Part shown: piece by piece, positions 11,653 to 20,493 of the stretch
How positions within the stretch are numbered: the first letter of the stretch is position 1
How the letters are laid out: the number at the start of each line of letters is the position of its first letter
NCBI GenBank assembly: GCA_008636105.1
Contig: VSDH01000001.1
Span: 227,068 to 284,504, forward strand
Length of the DNA: 57,437 nt
From: Candidatus Scalindua sediminis
GTDB lineage: Bacteria; Planctomycetota; Brocadiia; Brocadiales; Scalinduaceae
Direction: 5' to 3'
The notes under the pieces: model-generated
What the model was told of the DNA's origin: nothing
Databases searched by the model: none
Seen by the model: only the letters and a program-made list of their open reading frames with translations
Made by a program: the position numbers and the translations under genes

Positions 11653-12366
11653 ATGTCTAAGAAGGAAAGAGATTCAAAACAATTTTTTGAGATTTTTAAA
11701 CCACATGGGCAAACTAAACAAGTTGGTTTTTCTATACAAAATTCAGAAATACACCAGAAAAACAAAGGTAAAGACAAAAAGAGGGAACAGCTAAGCTGGA
11801 TTAAGGATACAATAACGACTGAGACTTTCCAATCTGGTACTCAAAAGGTTAAAAATGCATTTCTAAATAAGGTTGCCATTAAGCAGGAAACTTTGATACT
11901 TGGTGCATTATGTGCCGTTTTTCTATCATTGGCATGTTTTTTCGCTGGTTATAAGATTGGTCATAATAAGGCATCAAACCTTGAAACGTTACAACCCAGG
12001 ATAGACGGAGTGGTTAAATCTATACCCCTAGGCAAGAAAATAAAAGCTATAGATTTATCAACAAACACTTCGTTTCTTAGAAACCAGAAAGAAAAGAATA
12101 TTATAAAAAAGTGGACTCTTCAAATTATAATTTATAGTAACACGAAACAGCACATGAAGGATGCTACTAATTTGGCAAAAGCTATCAGGAATATGACGGG
12201 TCACAGTACTTTCGTGGCAAAAAGGGGTAAAGAACTTATTGTATGCGTGGGCAGATTTGATTCAAGGAATAATACCGAGATAAAAAATGCCTTGAATGAA
12301 ATTAGTAGTTTAAAGTATGAAGGAAAGAAGCAATTTGCGAGTGCATATCCAATTCAAATAAGATAA
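11653..12366 (+). CDS. SPOR-domain membrane protein
   Basis: This 237-aa protein has a charged cytoplasmic N-terminus (1-78), one membrane helix (about 79-101, LILGALCAVFLSLACFFAGY) and a periplasmic C-terminal SPOR-like domain (about 154-235, WTLQIIIYSNTKQHMKDATN then LIVCVGRFDS). SPOR domains bind denuded glycan strands at the division septum, so a role in cell-wall or division-site biology is likely. It is followed by the small basic protein gene after 13 bases. No clear Shine-Dalgarno sequence is visible. Confidence 0.7.
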   Translation: MSKKERDSKQFFEIFKPHGQTKQVGFSIQNSEIHQKNKGKDKKREQLSWIKDTITTETFQSGTQKVKNAFLNKVAIKQETLILGALCAVFLSLACFFAGYKIGHNKASNLETLQPRIDGVVKSIPLGKKIKAIDLSTNTSFLRNQKEKNIIKKWTLQIIIYSNTKQHMKDATNLAKAIRNMTGHSTFVAKRGKELIVCVGRFDSRNNTEIKNALNEISSLKYEGKKQFASAYPIQIR

Positions 12367-12379
12367 GTGAGGAATACAG

Positions 12380-12631
12380 ATGAGCATTGATAAAAGTCTT
12401 GTAACAAAGGGTAAATTAGCCAGGCATAGAAATGTGCTTTCAAGGGCAGAGCGTATTAAATTTTTAATTAATGAGAACTTGTGGGAAGATGGAAGATCTG
12501 TGTTTGGTTTGCCAAAGGTAAAAAACTTAAAGATGCGAAAGGCGGGAAAGTCGGAAAAAGAAAAAACTGAAGAAACTGAAGAGACTGCTGCTGCCCTAAC
12601 AGGTGAAGAAAAGAAGGAAAAGGCTCCCTGA
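12380..12631 (+). CDS. Small basic protein of the Chlamydiae/Verrucomicrobia/Planctomycetes type
   Basis: This 83-aa protein begins MSIDKSLVTKGKLARHRNVL, then SRAERIKFLI and SVFGLPKVKNLK. This matches a family of short basic proteins I know as restricted to PVC bacteria (TIGR04137 type). The last 30 residues are a Lys/Glu-rich low-complexity tail. Its function is not established. I use it as a lineage marker. It lies between the SPOR gene and the aminotransferase gene and overlaps the latter by one base (TGATG), so the three genes are likely co-transcribed. Confidence 0.85.
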   Translation: MSIDKSLVTKGKLARHRNVLSRAERIKFLINENLWEDGRSVFGLPKVKNLKMRKAGKSEKEKTEETEETAAALTGEEKKEKAP

Positions 12632-13722
12632 TGATTGCCGATCGAATGGAGGAGTTTGAAGCATCCGGGATAAGGAAGGTTTTCGATCTGGCACAAAAAA
12701 TTAAAAATCCGGTTAACCTCAGTATAGGTCAACCGGATTTTGACGTTCCTGAAGAAGTTAAAAGAGAAGCTATCCAGGCAATAGAAAATGGCTTCAATAG
12801 ATACACAATAACACAGGGTATTCCGGAACTCAGTAAGAAGATCCTGGAGAAGGCAAGAAAAGAACGTGGTATCAAGGGTGAAAGCATAATGATAACGTCA
12901 GGGGTTGCGGGTGCTTTAACCCTTGCGTTCCAGGTTCTCATAAACCCCGGAGATGAGGTCCTTGTACCAGACCCATACTTTGTGTCATTTAAGCATCTTG
13001 TAAACTTATGCGGTGGCAAGATAAAATTTATCGACACATATCCAGATTTTGAACTTACCCCAGAACGTATCTCACCTCACATAAGCCCACGCACTAAAAT
13101 CATCATTATAAACAGCCCATCCAATCCTACAGGTGTAGTTTGTAAACCACAACACCTTAAAGAAATCTGCGACATTGCGAAAAAACACGACCTAATAATT
13201 ATTTCAGATGAAATATATAAAAAGTTCGTTTATGAAACAGAATATCAAAGTATTGGAAAATACTATGAAAATACCCTGACCTGTAACGGCTTTTCTAAAT
13301 CATACGCAATGACTGGATGGCGATTAGGCAGTGCAATTGGTCCGGCAAAGATTATTAATGAAATGATGAAGCTTCAGCAATATACCTATATCTGTGCCCC
13401 CTCATTTGCACAGGTAGCCGGAATCAAGGCCATGGATATTAATATGGATGAATATATAGAAGATTACAAAAAGAAACGTGATTTCGTTTGTGATGGCCTT
13501 AAAGAACGTTACAAGATAACCAAACCTGATGGTGCATTTTATGTCTTTCCTCAGACACCATGGGGTACTGATGAAGAATTCGTTACTGAGGCAATAAAAC
13601 ATGATTTGTTAATCATTCCGGGTAGTGTATTCTCTGAAAAGAATACTCATTTCAGGTTGTCTTACGCTGCACCATTTGAGACCTTAGAACGTGGAATAGA
13701 AATATTAAACTCCTTAGTTTAA
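12631..13722 (+). CDS. Class I/II pyridoxal-phosphate aminotransferase (AspC-like)
   Basis: This 363-aa PLP enzyme of fold type I has NLSIGQPDFDVPEE near the start, NSPSNPTGVV (substrate loop), ISDEIYKKFVY (PLP-binding Asp and Tyr), the Schiff-base lysine in GFSKSYAMTGWRLG, and the carboxylate-binding Arg in FRLSYAAP. It transfers amino groups between an amino acid and a 2-oxoacid. The specificity (aspartate, aromatic or other) cannot be read from sequence. It is somewhat short for the family (usually about 380-400 residues). It overlaps the preceding gene stop by one base. Confidence 0.9.
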   Translation: MIADRMEEFEASGIRKVFDLAQKIKNPVNLSIGQPDFDVPEEVKREAIQAIENGFNRYTITQGIPELSKKILEKARKERGIKGESIMITSGVAGALTLAFQVLINPGDEVLVPDPYFVSFKHLVNLCGGKIKFIDTYPDFELTPERISPHISPRTKIIIINSPSNPTGVVCKPQHLKEICDIAKKHDLIIISDEIYKKFVYETEYQSIGKYYENTLTCNGFSKSYAMTGWRLGSAIGPAKIINEMMKLQQYTYICAPSFAQVAGIKAMDINMDEYIEDYKKKRDFVCDGLKERYKITKPDGAFYVFPQTPWGTDEEFVTEAIKHDLLIIPGSVFSEKNTHFRLSYAAPFETLERGIEILNSLV

Positions 13723-13758
13723 GTTCAATTTTACCCATCATGGTTTCTTTGTAGCAGA

Positions 13759-15069
13759 TTACAAGTCATTCCCCATTGCTACAAGCAATTTGTATTGCGC
13801 CTTGTTATAGGTTGAGACTGCTTTCAGGTGATCCAACCTTGATTTAATATAGATTTCCATAGCTTGCAAGATTTCAAAGGGACGAACTGTTCCTAACTGT
13901 TGCCTCTGTATACTTTGCTTTAAGGCTTGTTCTCCCAGTTGGCTTCCTTCCAGCGCAACCTTAATTTGTTCTTTGGCAGCCAAGATCTGTTCTCTTGCAC
14001 TGATCACTTCTTCATTCACCTGTGCCCTGGCTTGCTTCATTTGGATTTTCTGCAAAGCAATCCGGGCATTGTGCTGCTTTAATTCTCCACCGGACGTCAG
14101 TCTCCCCAGGGGAATTTTCCAGAGAAGCGCTCCATTGATTTCGGCGGTCTCATCGAGTGGATTGAATAGAGCGCCGAAATAAGAGCCCTCAGTACTTGCT
14201 GTCAATGCAGGCAGCCATAGACCAATTGTAGTTGTTTTTTTCTCTTCATATAACGATTGCAGCATCAACTCCATGCTTTTCAGTTCCGGCCTGCTTTGAT
14301 ATGCCAAATCGAAGGGACCATCCATGCTTTGAGTTGATGTCAATTCTAGAGGAGCTAAAACTGTTTCTGTTCCAACCAGCTTCATGACAGGCTCCAGATT
14401 CATCAATTTTACTAACTTTGCAGACATATTATAGTATTGAATTCTGGCGTTCAGCATTTCCACTCTCATGTGATTGGAATTGCTTTTAGCCAATAATAGT
14501 TCCGATTCAAAACGCAATCCAGCCTCTACCTGAGTTGCAATCTGGCTGGCAAGGTCTTCCGCTTCCGCTACCAGTTGCTCATAGGCTTTGTATTCAAGCT
14601 GTGCTTCCAAAAAATCGTAGTAGGTCTCTATGATATTCAGCAGGGCTTTGTTCTGTTCTGCCTGTGTCTGGTATACCGAAGCCTTAGCTTTGAGTTTGGC
14701 AGCTTTGGCTTTGAAAATTCCATCACCAAAATCCCAGGTGGCGTTTAAACCAGTACCTCCCCAGAAACTCTGACGATCGAGATTGGTGAAAATTTTGCCA
14801 TCAGTGTTCATGGCATTTCCCCACAGTTGGTGAATGGTTGTGCCTGCAAATATATCCGGCAGCCACCACTCCTTTGCTTTGGCAAGGTTGGCTAATGCGA
14901 GTTTCTGCCGTTGCTTATACTCCTGTATGGTCAGGTTATTGGCTCCGCCTAATTTCAGGACGGTTTCCAGGTTGACCGCCTGCGTCTTATCCTGTGCTTT
15001 TGCCAAACCCGAAAACCCGGCAAGCAGGATAACCACCAGTATTATAGTTTTATTGATATATCGTTTCAT
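13759..15069 (-). CDS. TolC-family outer-membrane efflux protein
   Basis: A protein of about 436 residues with a signal peptide (MKRYINKTIILVVILLAG then GLAKAQ) and two OEP repeats rich in Ala, Gln, Leu and coiled helices (for example QLGEQALKQSIQRQQLGTVR). I chose the ATG at 15069 because GGGGG lies 9 bases upstream and the signal peptide follows directly. A longer frame reaches 15174. It provides the outer-membrane channel for the RND pump and adaptor encoded upstream. Base composition is richer in G+C than the surrounding backbone. Confidence 0.88.
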   Translation of the reverse strand: MKRYINKTIILVVILLAGFSGLAKAQDKTQAVNLETVLKLGGANNLTIQEYKQRQKLALANLAKAKEWWLPDIFAGTTIHQLWGNAMNTDGKIFTNLDRQSFWGGTGLNATWDFGDGIFKAKAAKLKAKASVYQTQAEQNKALLNIIETYYDFLEAQLEYKAYEQLVAEAEDLASQIATQVEAGLRFESELLLAKSNSNHMRVEMLNARIQYYNMSAKLVKLMNLEPVMKLVGTETVLAPLELTSTQSMDGPFDLAYQSRPELKSMELMLQSLYEEKKTTTIGLWLPALTASTEGSYFGALFNPLDETAEINGALLWKIPLGRLTSGGELKQHNARIALQKIQMKQARAQVNEEVISAREQILAAKEQIKVALEGSQLGEQALKQSIQRQQLGTVRPFEILQAMEIYIKSRLDHLKAVSTYNKAQYKLLVAMGNDL

Positions 15070-15249
15070 TTTATGCTTCCCCCTGCAAAGACTTGAAAAG
15101 TTGAAAGTGTCTAAGGTTTGAAGTGAGCTAAAGTTATAGGATATATTTTTGTTGTTATTCACAACCGGCACCATAGACGAACGGCTTTAAAATCAAAAAA
15201 AACACCTTTAACTTTAGGCACTTTTCACTTGAAACTTTTACGTTCCATT

Positions 15250-16350
15250 TTATTTGATTTTTAAAACAGGTTTAACAATCTGGCCGGGTTGCACCAATCC
15301 CTTTCCCTGAACAATTACCAATGAACTTTCAGTGATTTCAGGGTTCAGCACTTCAAAATAGTCTTTGTTTGACAAGCCTTTCCGTAACGGGATACGTTCC
15401 ACTTTGTCATTCTTTACTACCAATACAAAAGGCAGGTCCTGAAATATCCATTGTGCTGTCACAGGAAGGGAAAGAACACTGTCCCGTCTGCTGATCTGCA
15501 TAAGAGCTTTGGCATACATACCGGGTTTAATATATCCATTGGGATTGTCAATGTCAATTTCCACCTGCATGGTTTTGGATGCAGGGTCTAATGCTCCTGC
15601 TGTCCTGCTGACTTTAGCCTGGTATGATTCACCGGGAAGCTCAGGGAAAGTAACCGTTACGTCCATGCCCTTTCCAATGGCTGTTACATCCGATTCAGGC
15701 AGGGGAATCGTTAAACGAATGGGACTGATCTCCTGCAATTCAACAATACCTTGCGGATTGTCCTCGGTTAAACCGCTTTGTACCAATGCGCCATGATCCA
15801 CAAGTCTTTTAGTGATCTTCCCGGCAAAAGGCGCTTTCACAGACAAGAAATTCATCCTGTCTTTTATAGCATTTAAGCCGGCCTTTACAGAAAAGTATTC
15901 GGCTTCGGCATCCTCTACCAATTGTAATGGAGTAATGGCAGGCGTTTTTTCATAAATAGATTTCAGGCGCTCATAAATGGATTTTTTGGCTTTCAGTCGG
16001 GCTTTCTTTTGCTCATATTGTCTTACCAATTCCGGGTTGGCCAGTTCTGCAACCACTTCTCCCTTGCTGACCATATCGCCAATATCCATGAATATGTTTT
16101 GTACATACCCGCTTTCCATTGCATAAAGCGTCACTTTCTGGTTAGGACGCGCAGTGCCGGTAATCAATACCTCTGCAATGAATGAACGTTTTTGTGGTTT
16201 TACCACTTCAACGGATTGAATTTTGTTGTTTTCGGATACCCCATCTGCTGTTGAACCACTACCGTTTTGTTGTCCTCTACTACAGGAAGATATGAAAAGC
16301 GAAGCGGCCAACAGACCAACCATTATATATTTATGTTTTATCGTTTTCAT
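15250..16350 (-). CDS. RND efflux periplasmic adaptor, lipoprotein type
   Basis: This 366-aa membrane-fusion protein has a lipoprotein signal (LLAASLFISSC, Cys at about 23) with a Bacteroidota-style SSC box. It then has the lipoyl/barrel-sandwich halves (VTLYAMESGYVQNIFMDIGD and FLSVKAPFAGKITKRLV), a short helical hairpin and beta-barrel domains. It bridges the inner-membrane pump to the TolC channel. It is separated from the pump gene by 138 bases that contain a perfect 13-bp hairpin. Confidence 0.9.
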   Translation of the reverse strand: MKTIKHKYIMVGLLAASLFISSCSRGQQNGSGSTADGVSENNKIQSVEVVKPQKRSFIAEVLITGTARPNQKVTLYAMESGYVQNIFMDIGDMVSKGEVVAELANPELVRQYEQKKARLKAKKSIYERLKSIYEKTPAITPLQLVEDAEAEYFSVKAGLNAIKDRMNFLSVKAPFAGKITKRLVDHGALVQSGLTEDNPQGIVELQEISPIRLTIPLPESDVTAIGKGMDVTVTFPELPGESYQAKVSRTAGALDPASKTMQVEIDIDNPNGYIKPGMYAKALMQISRRDSVLSLPVTAQWIFQDLPFVLVVKNDKVERIPLRKGLSNKDYFEVLNPEITESSLVIVQGKGLVQPGQIVKPVLKIK

Positions 16351-16407
16351 TTTATTAATTTACTTTAGTTTGAATGGTTAAAAATTTGTAAAATTAAAAA
16401 CCCCAGA

Positions 16408-16436
16408 CTCGTTCCAACGCAGAGCGTTGGAACGAG
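16408..16436 (-). repeat. Perfect 13-bp hairpin between the RND pump and adaptor genes
   Basis: CTCGTTCCAACGC (16408-16420) and its exact reverse complement (16424-16436) are separated by three bases. On the minus strand the hairpin is followed by GGGGTTTTTA, so it could act as an attenuator or terminator inside the efflux operon. It also looks like a dispersed palindrome. Confidence 0.7.
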
Positions 16437-16488
16437 CTGTCTGAGCTACAACGGTTTTTCAAAAGGCTAAATTTATACAAAAGATTAA

Positions 16489-19400
16489 TCAATTGTTTGT
16501 TTTAGCAATGAGTGAATACATGATCGGAATAATGTAAAGGGTCAGCAGTGTTGACATAAAAGTTCCGCCAATCACGGCTATTGCCAATGGTACATTGGCC
16601 TCTGTTCCTGCGCTTCTTGCCATAGCAGTCGGAAGCAATCCGAAAATGGTTGTTCCGGCTGTCATTAAAACAGGACGGAACCGGTCGGTTGCCCCGCTCA
16701 CAATGGCTTCCCTTCTGGCTTTCCCTTCCTTAATCAGAGCATTAATTCGGTCTATCAGAATGTTTCCGTAGGAAACTGCAATCCCAATCATCATAATAAT
16801 CCCCATAAGAGACTGGATATTCAGGTTGGTGCCTGTTGCCCACATCAGCAAGGCCACACCTATAATCCCAAGTGGAAATGAAATGATGATAATTAATGGT
16901 TGCCTGAATGAACGGAACAGGGGCATAATAATCAGGTAGGCCAGTATCACTGCCAGTCCCAAACCAAGTCCCAGATCACCAAAGGAAGTTTTCATTGTAG
17001 CAATCTCGCCACCGAAGGTCACTTTGTAACCCTTCGGAAATTCCATTGCATTGATACGTTTTTGTATTTCATCCGAAACAGATCCTATATCTGCTCCTTC
17101 TACATTAGTGTACACATTGAACACCCGTTGAAGGTTATAGTGATTAATCTCCACGGGGTTTGTTGATTCGCTGATCTTGGAGAAATTACGAAAAGGAATA
17201 GGCTTGTCATGCGTCTGGCTGGTAATAGTCACATTTTTAAGCACATGCTCATCATTAATCAGGTATTCAGGATAAGTAACTCCCACGTAGTAGTGATTTC
17301 CGTTTCGCTCATCTATCCAGAAAGCCTTATCGAACGTAGCCGATGAGTTTAGGGCAGACACGATGTTCTTGATGGCGTCCACCGGCTCTACCCCTAATTC
17401 TGCGGCCTTGATACGGTCAATATCAATGTCCTTGGTAGGTTGGTCAATCCGCTGCAATATCCTTACATCCCTTGTTGCCGGAATAGAAGAAATGGCATCC
17501 TTCAGCCGTTCGGCTATTTGCCTTAGCACTTTCAGGTCGTTACCGATAATCTGAACATCCACCGGGGCCGGTTTTCCTTCATTGAGCGCTGCCGTAATCA
17601 ATCCGCCTGTATCAAAACTGATCTCTATGCCCGGAAAGCCATGCTTTAGCTTTTTTCTCAAACGTGAAGCATAGTCGAAGGTGCTGACAATATGTTTTTC
17701 CGTTAACTGCACACCGATGAACGCATCCTGTGTACCGGAATTAGGGGTATAAACAGCAGGCAGGTCGTAGAATATTCCTATGTTGGAAATGATCTGTTTC
17801 AGGTCGCTGCCTAATTCTTCACGTATTGCTTGCTCCATTGCAGCAATGGTTTTTTCCGCTGTCTTTAAAGGTGTTCCCGATTCCATACGTACCTGTATCT
17901 CCATTTGCCCTACATCTGATTGAGGAAATAATTCATAGCCTAATTGGTACTTCATCACAAATAATGAAAACAGAAACACTCCTGCTGTTGCGCTCAATAC
18001 AAACCGTTTATGTTTCAGAGCTGTGATCAGGCTGCTTTCATAGCGATTGCGTAAGCGGTCAATAAATCGTTGAACAAAGCCAAGCGCTGATTTCCTCGGT
18101 TTGTTATCAGCGTCGGGCAGTTTGTTGCGAAACAGGTAAGCGGCTGTCAGGGGGACAAGGGTGAGAGAAAAGATATAAGACCCGGTCATGGCTCCTGCCA
18201 CTGTAACGGCAAGAGGTGAAAAAAGAAACTTTGCCATACCGGTCAGGAAGATTACAGGGAAGAACACTACTATAATTACCAGTGTTGAAGTCAATACAGG
18301 TGTGGCCACTTCCAATGCAGCATCCTGAGCAGCCTGCCATGCGGACTTGTTCATCTTTAAGTGCCGGTCAATATTTTCCAGCACCACGATGGAGTTGTCC
18401 ACCAATAGTCCCAACACCAAAACAATCCCTCCCAGCGTGATGCTATTGATCGTCTGTCCTGTTATTGCCAACACCAGAAAAGCAAAGAGCACTGATAGCG
18501 GCAAGCTGATTGAAACGATTAAGGCAGAACGGAAATTCCCCAGGAAAAGGATGAGTATAATTACAACAAGTATCAAACCTCCGATGCCTGCTCTGGTTAA
18601 ACCTGCAATAGCTTTTCGCACATAAGAACTCTGGTCGAAAATCACGTTCAGTTGAACATCATCCGGCATTCGTTCCTTTAGCCCCGGGATAGCCTTCTTT
18701 ACACCCTCAACAGATGCTATTGTATTCGCTCCCGGTCGTTTAAATATAGGCAGGTATACCTGCTCTTTGCCGTCTACACGAACAATATTGGTCTGAATCA
18801 CACTGGCATCGGAAGCGTATCCTACGTCCCTGATATAAATAGGATTGCCGTTCTTGTAGGTGATCACAATATCGTTGAAGTCCTTAACATCGACAATCAT
18901 TCCTTTGGCATCAATGCCGTAGTTAATCATACCGATTTCAGCAATACCGGACGGGATCATCGTGGTATTTTTCTGTATGGCATCATTCACCTGTGTTTGA
19001 GAAATCCCGAGCGCTTCGAGTTTAAATGGGTTAACGTAGATATGTACCCTTCTCAATGTCCCGCCGTAAGCGGCCGGAGCCACAATGCCAGGCACACCAC
19101 TCAGCATTTGACGGAGGTTGTAATAGGCAATATCGTATAACTCCTTTCCGCTTTTTACCTCGCTGCTTACCGTTAACAGCATCAGTGGCTTGCTTGCGGT
19201 CGGGTCAAATGGCTGCACCATCGGAGGCAATGTGCCCGGAGGCTGGTAATACATATCGCTCATGGCATAAGAAGATGTATTGGCCATCGCTTCAGCAGGG
19301 TCAACATCCGCCCCATAGAAGTTGGTAACGATACTTACTCCCATAATACTTTTAGAAAGCTGTTTTTCTATGCCGGGCGATTGCCCCGTCCATCTCTCCA

Positions 19401-19599
19401 TTCGGCTGGTAATGTCTTTTTCTACCACTTCGGCAGGCATTCCGGGATAGAGTGTGAGTATCTGCATCGCAGATTTTTTGAACTGCGGCAGGATATCTAC
19501 CGGCATCCTGGGGATTTGTACCCCCGCCAGTACCGATACCATAATAGCGAATACCAATATAAGGTATGGATTTTTAAATGCTATTTTAACAAGTCCCAT
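16489..19599 (-). CDS. RND-superfamily inner-membrane efflux transporter (AcrB/CzcA-like)
   Basis: This 1036-aa protein has the full RND plan: helix 1 followed by a porter domain with VDILPQFKKSAMQILTLYPG, helices 2-6, a second porter domain and helices 8-12. In helix 4 the proton-relay region reads LVDNSIVVLENI, one Asp followed by Asn rather than the Asp-Asp pair of AcrB. The substrate is unknown (drugs, solvents or metals). It is the first gene of a leftward pump-adaptor-channel operon. Its composition and the SSC-type lipoprotein adaptor suggest acquisition from Bacteroidota. Repeats lie just upstream. Confidence 0.93.
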   Translation of the reverse strand: MGLVKIAFKNPYLILVFAIMVSVLAGVQIPRMPVDILPQFKKSAMQILTLYPGMPAEVVEKDITSRMERWTGQSPGIEKQLSKSIMGVSIVTNFYGADVDPAEAMANTSSYAMSDMYYQPPGTLPPMVQPFDPTASKPLMLLTVSSEVKSGKELYDIAYYNLRQMLSGVPGIVAPAAYGGTLRRVHIYVNPFKLEALGISQTQVNDAIQKNTTMIPSGIAEIGMINYGIDAKGMIVDVKDFNDIVITYKNGNPIYIRDVGYASDASVIQTNIVRVDGKEQVYLPIFKRPGANTIASVEGVKKAIPGLKERMPDDVQLNVIFDQSSYVRKAIAGLTRAGIGGLILVVIILILFLGNFRSALIVSISLPLSVLFAFLVLAITGQTINSITLGGIVLVLGLLVDNSIVVLENIDRHLKMNKSAWQAAQDAALEVATPVLTSTLVIIVVFFPVIFLTGMAKFLFSPLAVTVAGAMTGSYIFSLTLVPLTAAYLFRNKLPDADNKPRKSALGFVQRFIDRLRNRYESSLITALKHKRFVLSATAGVFLFSLFVMKYQLGYELFPQSDVGQMEIQVRMESGTPLKTAEKTIAAMEQAIREELGSDLKQIISNIGIFYDLPAVYTPNSGTQDAFIGVQLTEKHIVSTFDYASRLRKKLKHGFPGIEISFDTGGLITAALNEGKPAPVDVQIIGNDLKVLRQIAERLKDAISSIPATRDVRILQRIDQPTKDIDIDRIKAAELGVEPVDAIKNIVSALNSSATFDKAFWIDERNGNHYYVGVTYPEYLINDEHVLKNVTITSQTHDKPIPFRNFSKISESTNPVEINHYNLQRVFNVYTNVEGADIGSVSDEIQKRINAMEFPKGYKVTFGGEIATMKTSFGDLGLGLGLAVILAYLIIMPLFRSFRQPLIIIISFPLGIIGVALLMWATGTNLNIQSLMGIIMMIGIAVSYGNILIDRINALIKEGKARREAIVSGATDRFRPVLMTAGTTIFGLLPTAMARSAGTEANVPLAIAVIGGTFMSTLLTLYIIPIMYSLIAKTNN

Positions 19600-19657
19600 C
19601 TTAGATACACCTAAGTCGAGCTATTTTTTTCTAAAATTACTATAACCTCCCCTTTAT

Positions 19658-19936
19658 CCCCTCCTTACAGGCTGTGTCATAATGTCATCCCGCCCCCATT
19701 CCTAGCCCCTGCGCTTTCTTGCGAAAGCAAGATGCTGGGGCTATGGGGGTCGGGATCTCTAAGATTGCTAACCTATTGAAATCATTAGATTCTGAATCCC
19801 GACTGAGTCGGATCTCGAAGTCGTGCCTTAGGCAGATCCGCCTTCGGCGTGACTGCTCCAAGGGGCACCTCGGGCGACAAGTTCAGAATGACAAAATAGG
19901 CATTACTTATATTGTGACACAATCTCTAAGGAGGGG
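19658..19936. repeat. MITE-like element with terminal inverted repeats and nested palindromes
   Basis: The left end CCCCTCCTTACAGGCTGTGT (from 19658) pairs imperfectly with the right end ATTGTGACACAATCTCTAAG then GAGGGG (19911-19936). Inside is a long hairpin sharing GCCCCCATTCCTAGC and GCTATGGGGG with the MITEs at 30337 and 33201, then CCCGACTGAGTCGG and a GGCAGATCCGCC module. No protein-coding signal is present. It is the main content of 19600-20079. Confidence 0.65.
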
Positions 19937-20079
19937 AAAAGCCTTGCGAAGGGGTGGTTTTTTACGTCACTCACTAAGTAATATAAATTTACAAGTAACT
20001 ACATTATTAAAACAATGTTAGCATTATTGAACTTAAGGAATTGCTCAATTTAACTTGTATCTTCTTTAATAAGCTTCAT

Positions 20080-20472
20080 TCAGTACTCAACACCCTTAAC
20101 ATCAACAACTCTTTCATCGAGATGAACATTTCCTATAATACTTACATTTTTACCATGATACTTCTTACCTTTGAAGAGTTCAACGCTTGAGTCATTTTCC
20201 AGGTAATGAAGGGTAGCGCCCTCAAGCTCCGAAATTTCTTTGCCCTTGGAATCTACAGCTTTTTCAACCTTAAGAGCATGCTTGTGACCATAGATACTAC
20301 ATTGGGCTGCAGCGCCTTCTGCCTTTTTAAGACTGCATCCAACACAATAATTCTCACCTGTTAAAGTCACTTCTTTTAAAGGTTCTGCAAAGATAATATT
20401 TGTTACAAAAGCCATGGCTATCGTCGTAACTAATATATACAAAAATGAAAGATGTAATGTACTTCTACTCAT
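20080..20472 (-). CDS. Small secreted protein with a CxxC motif, unknown function
   Basis: A 130-aa protein with an N-terminal signal peptide or anchor (hydrophobic 8-27, cleavage plausible after IIFAEP) and a mature part starting with ENYCVGCSLKKAEGAAAQCS. It therefore has a CxxC pair plus a third Cys and two His in YGHKHAL, possibly metal- or redox-related. The middle and end contain short beta-like segments (GATLHYLE, HGKNVSIIGNVH). I do not recognise a named family. It follows the anti-sigma gene by 21 bases, with GGGGG ahead of its ATG. It is therefore probably part of the sigma regulon. Confidence 0.75.
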   Translation of the reverse strand: MSRSTLHLSFLYILVTTIAMAFVTNIIFAEPLKEVTLTGENYCVGCSLKKAEGAAAQCSIYGHKHALKVEKAVDSKGKEISELEGATLHYLENDSSVELFKGKKYHGKNVSIIGNVHLDERVVDVKGVEY

Positions 20473-20493
20473 GATTTTTTACCCCCAAATATT

